Shown: piece after piece, positions 53,282-60,000 of the stretch | Layout: the number at the start of each line of letters is the position of its first letter | How positions within the stretch are numbered: position 1 is the first letter of the stretch | Origin: Prorocentrum cordatum | Taxonomy: Eukaryota; Sar; Dinophyceae; Prorocentrales; Prorocentraceae | Length of the DNA stretch: 60,000 nucleotides | Reading direction: 5' to 3' | NCBI GenBank assembly: GCA_963575745.1 | Contig: CAUYUJ010016162.1 | Coordinates: 47,166 to 107,165, forward strand | Made by a program: the position numbers and the translations under genes | The notes under the pieces: model-generated | The model's database searches: none | The model's input: the letters and a program-made list of their open reading frames with translations, nothing else | What the model was told of the DNA's origin: nothing

Positions 53282-53898
53282 GGCAGTTGCCGTGCACTCC
53301 ATAAACGGGATGCGAGGCAACACGTTGCTGCGAGTACTTCCCCTAGAAAGGGGAAGCCATTCTGCAGGTCGACTACCAGCAGGGCGTCTGGCCAGTCGAT
53401 GGCCTTAAGCATTTCGCTCAGCACGAGCAAATTTTTCTCCGGACCAAGAACGCTCTGGACGCGCGCAGGTTCAGGGCTCGAACCCGTGCGCACAGAGCGG
53501 GCCCAGCACACGCTTGCGCTCGCGCCAATGCTCAAGACTGTCAGCCCGCAGCCGCGCCAAAGCGGGGGCCTCCAAAGCGAGAGCCCGAGTGAGAGAACCA
53601 GCTACTGGCCCGGGAACCTCGGGCAAACCGTCGCACGAAGGCAAAGCCAGCGCCCGCTCTAAGTGACCCAGCGGACCCACGCTCGAAATGGCAGGGCCCC
53701 GCAGGAGGCATCCACACAATCCCGGACCTCGGCAGAGCCCGAAGCAGCAGGACACTCAAAGTGAAACGGTTGCGCACGGGACTCGCCGATCAAAGTGCGG
53801 CGTGCGCTGGCGCATTCTTGACAATCTGCGGCTCCCCCATCGAATCCATTGGACCCCGCGCTGGAGCCGCCAGGGCTGCTGCCGCGATTCGAAATGGC
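53282..53898 (-). pseudogene. Pol N-terminal fragment of composite B2 (inverted half)
   Basis: Minus strand: PLGHLERALALPSCDGLPEV, ADSLEHWRERKRVLGPL, FSGPEKNLLVLSEMLKAIDW-type sequence and LPRIPFMECTATA, where homology to B1 stops abruptly at about 53,285. RT motifs are absent. Truncated relic; frames are interrupted at the same places as in B1. Confidence 0.7.
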
Positions 53899-54545
53899 TC
53901 ACGTTTTTTTCTGCTGCCAGCCCTTCTGCTGCCAGCCTCCCAGGCGCCAGCTGCCCCGCTGCTTCCGCGGCCAAGGGCTGCGAGAGCGCGGGGGCGCCAC
54001 CCGCGACAACGACCTGCCGGAGCTTCCGGGCGGCTTGGGGCCACTTGGCTCGCCGCCGCCCTCGTGCCCTGGGCCGTCGGCCTTCCCTTGCTTGCCCTTG
54101 CCGCTGCCGCCCTCGCCGCGCGTGAACCTCGCGACCTCGCCAAACTTGGCCATGATATTTTCCTTGACTTCCTTGGCGATGTCGCGGTCGATCTTCGTGA
54201 AATAGACGTTCCACGACGGATCGCTGGACTCCAAAGCCTTGGCCATGGCGGTGCGCGCCAAGAGGTCGCATTGGTAGGCCGCGCGGACGCCCCCCTGTTC
54301 TTCCGCCACCTTGCTGTTGCTGAGCAGCACACTGTAGCCGAGAATATCCACGGGCGTCGCCGTTTTCATTCAAATGAGTTTCACGCCCCAGTCCACGACG
54401 TGGGCGTGGAAAGTTGCGCACCCTGGCCAATCGAGCTCACTCGCAGCACGTGCGCGCCTGAACTCGGTCATCTGGCGCTGACGCTCCGCCAATGAACCCT
54501 CGCCAGCGGGCACATCGAAACGGGGCGCCCTCGACAGCGGGGCGT
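53899..54545 (-). pseudogene. Gag of composite B2 (inverted half)
   Basis: Same as Gag of B1: RQRQMTEFRRARAASELDWP, CATFHAHVVDWGVKLI, TGA, then MKTATPVDILGYSVLLSNS, VAEEQGGVRAAYQCDLLART and the basic tail with SRSP and WQQKGWQQKKT. It has two extra codons (NS, a CAA/GCT-type insertion near 54,316) relative to B1. The N-terminal half of Gag is missing at the inversion junction. Confidence 0.75.
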
Positions 54546-54561
54546 TTAGCCCGGGGGGCCT

Positions 54562-55221
54562 GTGTTCGGCCGGGCGGCGCGGGTACATTTCGCGCCGCTC
54601 TTCAGGCAGGCGTCCGGAACGTCGTCTGCGTTGACAGGGCGCGTCATTCGTGCGCTTCGTTGGTGGCTCCGTTTTCTCGAGTGCGCGCCGCGGCGCAGCG
54701 TGCTGTGTTCGAAACCAACAAGGCGCGTCAAGTGCACAGTGTACTCGGACGCGACTGGGGACGGGAATTTGGCATGGGCCATTTGCCTTCCTGGTCGGCG
54801 TCTCTGGTCTGCATCTGTAGTTTCTGATGTTGTTCGGAGCTGGGTTTGCCATCGGAAAAGCAAGTCGCAACCTGGGAATTGGTGGCAGCTCTGTGCGCCC
54901 TACACTGGATTCTGGGCCAGGGCCTCGGCGATTTGGAAATCATATGTTTCGTCGATAATACAACTGCTCTCGGCACTTTGCTGAGGCTCGTCGCGGCAAG
55001 CCGATTGGAACGATCTGATCGGCGACCTGTGCCTGCGCGTTCCCCGGGCGGGCGCGCTGCTGCATAGTTTTTATGCGCCCAGTCATTTGAACGACGCAGA
55101 TGCGGCCACGCGGCCGCAGAGCAAGGGCCAAGCTTTGCTGGACATGGTCAATGCAGGTTTTTCGCAAGTTCCATGGGCGCATCCTCCTGACGCCTCATGG
55201 CCCGGGCAACGTAATCCATAA
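54562..55221 (+). pseudogene. RNase H / pol C-terminus of composite B2
   Basis: Starts MFGRAARVHFAPLF. Contains VYSDATGDGNLAW, VATWELVAALCA, ICFVDNTTALGT and APSHLNDADAATRP. Frameshifted near 54,858 (one A fewer in the GGAAAAGCAAG run than in B1) and near 54,985. Ends with TAA at 55,219-55,221. All RNase H acidic residues are encoded, but in three frames. Confidence 0.8.
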
Positions 55222-55467
55222 TTTGCAAGCTGGACCGCCCGCGCAAAATGAAATAGGCGCTGATGTGGCGGATATTCTTGGCTCCATGACGTGACCTCCG
55301 CGCGCGTTGGGCGCTCGATGGCCAGCATTGACCTTGCGATTGTTTCAGGCTGTTCGCCTGATCGGATTTTGATTGCCACGCCCATTCGCGTTGAGCCTGT
55401 CGCGTTCGGAGGCCGGCCAGACGGCTCGCGCGCACGAGCGCTCCGTAGCCGTTTCGGCGCAAGGTGA

Positions 55468-56087
55468 ATGCTCAAGTTTGTTCAAGCGAGCCGCGCGCAG
55501 GCGTCGACGCATGTAGCTCGGCCCGCGGTTGATTCAGACTCGTCGACTGGAGCGGCGGCAGCAGCAGTTCCCACTCTCCCTGATTTTCTAGTGAAACTTG
55601 TCAGGTAAATTGCTCCAGCTTCGCCGCTGGGGCTGCCAACGGATATATTGTGCTCCCGCTTGGCCGCTGCGGGGGCCACGGGGCCCCCAGGCTCCTGCGA
55701 CTTAATTGTTGGAGAGGCCCAGACGATTTGGCAGCCACTGGCCAGGTGCACACACGAGTTTGTCCGTCGATTCCTCGCACTGTGCCAGGTGGAACGGAGC
55801 ACTGGCCGCTACACGGCGCATGTAGAAGGTTCAGTTGCAGCGGCCTTTGCTGTTGCAGCCCTGCCCAGAATTTTCGCACTGAGAGTGGCATTGGCGCAGA
55901 ACGCTCCACAAGGGGCATGGCTGCCCTGCAGCTTCTGGCAGATGCGCGCCAGGAGCAGCAATACATCGAACCGAGTTCGCTGGCTGCAGCAGCTCGTCAT
56001 ATGGCCAAGCTTCTTGATAATCCTTTTGGCTATGATCCTGTCCTGCCCCGGGCGGCAGCAAAATTACGCTACCGAGGAACCCCACAT
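55468..56087 (+). pseudogene. Tyrosine recombinase N-terminal region and linker of composite B2
   Basis: ATG at 55,468 (MLKFVQASRAQAS). IVGEAQTIWQPLARCTHEFV follows, then in another frame MAALQLLADARQEQQYIEPS and AARHMAKLLDNPFGYDPVLP, which matches the F linker (AEAALRLCALARASGQISEP, LAKAILALAKHDCGPH). Coding homology stops at about 56,087 (ACCGAGGAACCCC), where an A/T-rich stretch and then satellite begin. This linker is missing from B1. Confidence 0.65.
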
Positions 56088-56257
56088 ACTTAATTTAAAT
56101 ATTATGTGCTTGCTTAAGTTTATCATATATGCGCAATTCTGCGTTCTCAGCCCTCGTCGCGAATGTTCCCCTCTGTGTCATCCAACGCCATATTGCTTGA
56201 ACCTCCTCCCTCTTCCTTGCCTTCTATATTCCATCGAGGACAGATTCGAGCCAGCCA
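56088..56257 (+). other. AT-rich lead-in to the satellite in B2
   Basis: About 170 bp, noticeably AT-richer than its surroundings (TTAATTTAAATATTATGTGC). No homology to other parts of the window. Confidence 0.5.
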
Positions 56258-58447
56258 GCGGCCGCGGTGAGGGACCACCCCCTGCGCACCCTCTATGGTG
56301 TCGAGAAAGTGCCACGCCTGCTATGCCCTGGACGACCGTCGTGCATGGCGGCCGCGGTGAGGGACCACCCCCTGCGCAGCCTTCATGGTGTCGAGAAAAT
56401 GCCGCGCCTGCTATGCCCTGGACGACCGTCGTGTATAGCGGCCGCGGTGAGGGACCACCCCGGTGAGAGACCACCCCCTGCGCACCCCCTCTGGAGTCGA
56501 GAAAGTGCCACGCCTGCTAAGCCCTGCGAGATTGGCGCGTATAGAGACCGCGGTGAGAGACCACCCCCGTGCGCACCCACTCTGGTGTCGAGAAAGTGCC
56601 ACGCCTGCTAGGCCCTGCGACATTGGCGCGTATAGGGGGGCCGCGGTGAAAGACCACCCCCTTGCGCACCCCCTGCGGTGTCGAGAAAGTGCCACGCCTG
56701 CTAGGCCCTGCGACATTGGCGCGCATAGGGACCGCGGTGAGAGACCACCCCAGGCCCTGCGACATTGGCGCGTATGGGGGCCGCGGTGAGAGACCACCCC
56801 CTGCGCACCCCCTCTGGTGTCGAGAAAGTGCCACGCCTGCTAGGCCCTGCGACATTGGCGCGTATAGAGACCGCGGTGAGAGACCACCCCCTGCGCACCC
56901 CCTCGGTGTCGAGAAAGTGCCACGCCTGCTAGGCCCTGCGACATTGGCGCGTATAGGGACCGCGGTGAGAGACCACCCCCTGCGCACCCCCTCTGGTGTC
57001 GAGAAAGTGCCACGCCTGCTAGGCCCTGCGACATTGGCGCGTATAGAGACCGCGGTGAGAGACCACCCCCTGCGCACCCCCTCCGGTGTCGAGAAAGTGC
57101 CACGCCTGCTAGGCCCTGCGACATTGGCGCGTATAGAGACCGCGGTGAGAGACCACCCCCTGCGCACCCCCTCTGGTGTCGAGAAAGTGCCACGCCTGCT
57201 AGGCCCTGCGACATTGGCGCGTATAGAGACCGCGGTGGGAGACCACCCCCTGCGCACCCCCTGGTGTCGAGAAAGTGCCACGCCTGCTAGGCCCTGCGAC
57301 ATTGGCGCGTATAGAGACCGCGGTGAGAGACCACCCCCTGCGCACCCCCTCCGGTGTCGAGAAAGTGCCACGCCTGCTAGGCCCTGCGACATTGGCGCGT
57401 ATAGGGACCGCGGTGAGAGACCACCCCCTGCGCACCCCCTCCGGTGTCGAGAAAGTGCCACGCCTGCTAGGCCCTGCGACATTGGCGCGTATAGAGACCG
57501 CGGTGAGAGACCACCCCCTGCGCACCCCCTCTGGTGTCGAGAAAGTGCCACGCCTGCTAGGCCCTGCGACATTGGCGCGTATAGAGACCGCGGTGAGAGA
57601 CCACCCCCTGCGCACCCCTCTGGTGTGGAGAAAGTGCCACGCCTGCTAGGCCCTGCGACATTGACGCGTATAGAGACCGCGGTGAGAGACCACCCCCTGC
57701 GCACCCCCTGTGGTGTCGAGGAAGTGCCACGGCCTCCTAGGCCCTGCGACATTGACGCGAATACTAGGGACCGCGGTGAAAGACCACCACCTGCGCACCC
57801 CCTCTGGTGTCGAGAAAGTGCCACGCCTGCTAGGCCCTGCGACATTGGCGCGTATAGAGACCGCGGTGAGAGACCACCCCCTGCGCACCCCCTTCCGGTG
57901 TCGAGAAAGTGCCACGCCTGCTAGGCCCTGCGACATTGGCGCGTATAGAGACCGCGGTGAGAGACCACCCCCTGCGCACCCCCTCTGGTGTCGAGAAAGT
58001 GCCACGCCTGCTAGGCCCTGCGACATTGGCGCGTATAGAGACCGCGGTGAGAGACCACCCCCTGCGCACCCCCCTGGTGTCGAGAAAGTGCCACGCCTGC
58101 TAGGCCCTGCGACATTGGCGCGTATAGAGACCGTGGTGAGAGACCACCCCCTGCGCACCCCCTCTGGTGTCGAGAAAGTGCCACGCCTGCTAGGCCCTGC
58201 GACATTGGCGCGTGCTGGGGCCGCGGTGAGAGACCACCCCCTGCGCACCCCCTCTGGTGTTGAGAAAGTGCCACGCCTGCCGTGCCATGCGACATTGGGA
58301 GACCACCCCCTGCGCACCCCCTCCGGTGTCGAGAAAGTGCCACGCCTGCTAGGCCCTGCGACATTGGCGCGTATAGAGACCGTGGTGAGAGACCACCCCC
58401 TGCGCACCCCCTGTGGTGTCGAGAAAGTGCCACGCCTGCCGTGCCCT
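56258..58447 (+). repeat. 90-bp satellite array, about 24 units, inside the B2 recombinase gene
   Basis: GAGAAAGTGC recurs at 57,001, 57,091 and 57,181, giving a 90-bp period. Unit blocks: GAGACCGCGGTGAGAGACCA, CCCCCTGCGCACCCCCTCTG, GTGTCGAGAAAGTGCCACGC and CTGCTAGGCCCTGCGACATT. Central units are nearly identical, edge units more diverged. Because 90 is divisible by three, long frames run on both strands (to about 440 codons); they are repeat translations. Confidence 0.97.
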
Positions 58448-58874
58448 GCGCTCTGGCCTGCATAGAGCCTCCTGCCATCCACTGCGAATCCTACACGCAC
58501 GTCTTGTATATGGCATGGTACGTGTATGTATGATGCGTGTGCGGCTATATCGGGACGCGTCTCATGTGGGTGCCCACTATGTCGCGCACACGCCGCAATG
58601 GACGCTGCAGTGATCACGCCAGGCGCGCACTAGCGTTGCATGGTGTGTGTGTGTTGTGTGCGAGTGTGTGCGTGCGCGCGGCCGTATGTAGACGCGTGTC
58701 TCGTGTACTTGCCGCGCACGCGTTGAGCGCGGGTGAGGAGAGGAAGGAGGATAGAGGAGATGAGGTGCGAGGTGAGGTGAGACGCGGGTGCGCCGCGGCA
58801 TGGAAGAAAACTAGAACCCCACGAAACAAGCGGGGAAAAAGGTTCGAACAGCTGTGCCAGGCGCTGCCCATGTC
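58448..58874 (+). other. Non-coding flank between satellite and recombinase domain in B2
   Basis: Near-identical to 22,641-23,083. (GT)n-like stretch, GAGGAGAGGAAGGAGG block, ends GTCGAAATGAG. Confidence 0.6.
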
Positions 58875-59751
58875 GAAATGAGGGCAGCGCGGCTGGAGTT
58901 CTGCAACTGGCGCAGAAGCGCTGCACAGTTTGCCAGCCCAATTCAGCTCTGGGGGAGGGCAGCGGCCGTGAGCCGCGAGGCTCCTTGGCCCCCGAAGCAT
59001 ACCACATTCTGCATATTTTGCGCCCTGTTTCGGAGCCGCGTTCCCCTGGGCCGTTATTCGTCGCACTTGCGGTCCGCGCTCCATCTGCTGCGGGCTCCTG
59101 CCACGCAGTTGGCGGAGACGTCGCGCCTGGTGCGAGGGGCGGAGAAAGCAGGAGCTGCATTTCAGCGGCCGAAGGTTCTGGCGTCGACTTCCCAGACGCG
59201 CGAGCTAATCCACCGGGCTCCAAGTGTGGAGCGCGGGGATCTCTTTCCCGGCACTTTTGCTTGCGATGTTCAGAAACACTGGCACTTGGTGGCGCCGTTC
59301 CGGTTCTCCGGGCGCGGAGCGGATTGCGAAGCAATTATCACGTTCCACCGGAGGAAGTGTTGCAAGGCAGCAGTTAATGTAACGCGCAAACGCGCGTGCA
59401 CGGGCCAGCGGCACCTATTGTGTCGAGCGCGCGCTTTGAAAGAAGCAGTGGAAATAAATTATGGCCGCCCGTTCGGGCACATCTCGCACGCCGACGCCTC
59501 GGCATTTCTTAAAGCTGGTGCAGCGGCGCTGGAGCTCCCAAGTGCACCATATTGGGGCACCCACGCCTTTCGCAGAGGGTTTGCCAACGATGCTCTGCGG
59601 GCTGATGGGCCCTCTGCGCGATTCTGTCTGGTCTGGCGGCCGGAGGGGGGCTGCCGCTTTCGGGTAAACTACGGCGCAGACCCAGGAAGCACTGGCAGCC
59701 GCGGAATGGCTGGCAGCTTTCTCGGATTCGAGCGGCGCAGAGGATGAATAG
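58875..59751 (+). pseudogene. Tyrosine recombinase domain of composite B2
   Basis: Core-binding domain ARLEFCNWRRSAAQFASPIQ, GRYSSHLRSALHLL, RLVRGAEKAGAAF. The first catalytic Arg region (SRHFCLRCSETLALG) is encoded in a second frame near 59,240-59,285. The later part (RRKCCKAAVNVTRKRACTGQ, ADASAFLKAGAAALELPS, WGTHAFRRGFAND) is in the original frame, then a further shift near 59,620 gives SGGRRGAAAFG. The codon at the catalytic tyrosine position is TAA (59,665-59,667); B1 has TAG there. The final TAG is at 59,749-59,751. HxxR is preserved; GGW reads GGR. Inactive. Confidence 0.75.
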
Positions 59752-59890
59752 CTAAAACTACGTATGCATGCATTGGGTTGCTCGTGTCTCTTGTGCTTAG
59801 TAACGTATTCCCTGTCGCCTGCTGCGTAATTTCTTAGGGGGCTGTGCATTCGGGAAATGTGGTTTTCGCGGCCACCCCATATCATTATTT
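59752..59890 (+). other. 3' terminal sequence of composite B2
   Basis: Shared with 23,758-23,895, ending CCCCATATCATTATTTTC. Divergence begins right after. Confidence 0.8.
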
Positions 59891-60000
59891 TCCTTTCTGC
59901 GCGCGCAGGCTTGGGAAACGAACGCCTCTGGTCAGACGGGGCCAAGGCCTCCAGGAGGGCCGGGGCTGGCGGCGATGAGCCGAGGAGGCACGCCTCGGAT
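59891..60000. other. No feature seen
   Basis: 110 bp of unique GC-rich sequence after the right end of composite B2. Confidence 0.4.

Larger units (their letters stand above)
53282..59890. mobile_element. Composite YR retroelement B2 with inverted gag half and embedded satellite
   Basis: Second copy of composite B1, near-identical from 53,282 to 55,868 (B1 19,030-21,573), including the gag-minus / RNase H-plus inversion junction near 54,548. It lacks the RT part that B1 has further left. The right half runs RNase H (54,562-55,221), recombinase N-part (55,468-about 56,087), a 2.8-kb insertion containing the 90-bp satellite, the recombinase domain (58,875-59,751) and the shared 3' end (to 59,890). 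Flanks differ from those of B1. Confidence 0.75.

Noticed and set aside
56517-57924. 440-codon frames on both strands
   Set aside because: The 90-bp satellite period is divisible by three, so repeats stay open on both strands.

Overview
This window looks like transposon-packed, GC-rich nuclear DNA of a unicellular eukaryote. A dinoflagellate (a Prorocentrum-like genome) is my best guess, because of the GC-rich and repeat-rich character, the endonuclease-type LINE and the many tyrosine-recombinase (YR) retrotransposons. That placement is inference; nothing here is a taxonomic marker. I found no recognisable host gene, rRNA, tRNA, operon or CRISPR array. Nearly everything is mobile-element coding sequence in various states of decay, or tandem repeats.

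Layout. 1-11,945: two copies of one LINE family (ORF1, then ORF2 with AP-type endonuclease, reverse transcriptase, zinc finger and RNase H), both on the minus strand, head to tail, each with its 5' end abutting a (CAT/CAC)n microsatellite (5,239-5,350 and 11,946-12,872). 12,873-16,867: no convincing gene; purine and pyrimidine tracts, an 83-bp tandem repeat and a hairpin. 16,868-24,960: YR-retroelement debris, including a composite element (18.2-23.9 kb) whose gag-RT half is inverted relative to its RNase H-YR half. 24,956-30,783: about thirty copies of a 159-bp satellite. 30,852-35,621: two truncated YR retroelements joined head to head. 35,622-42,230 and 42,285-49,915: two adjacent, apparently full-length YR retroelements of two different families (called D and F here), each with split direct repeats A1 - genes - B1A2 - B2. 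49,916-52,902: GC-rich degenerate tandem modules. 53,282-59,890: a second copy of the inverted composite, with about 24 copies of a 90-bp satellite inside its recombinase gene.

How the genes work together. In the YR elements Gag packages RNA, RT-RNase H makes cDNA, and the recombinase integrates a circular intermediate. The internal B1A2 block of F equals the sequence expected if its two ends were joined, as in Ngaro/PAT-type DIRS-order elements. No methyltransferase is seen, and the recombinase lies on the same strand as the RT, which is most like the Ngaro layout. Each copy carries at least one lesion, so none is clearly autonomous, but the lesions differ between copies. The strongest leads are the split-repeat elements, the inverted composite that has spread or been duplicated, and the apparent preference of the LINE for CAT-repeat microsatellites.
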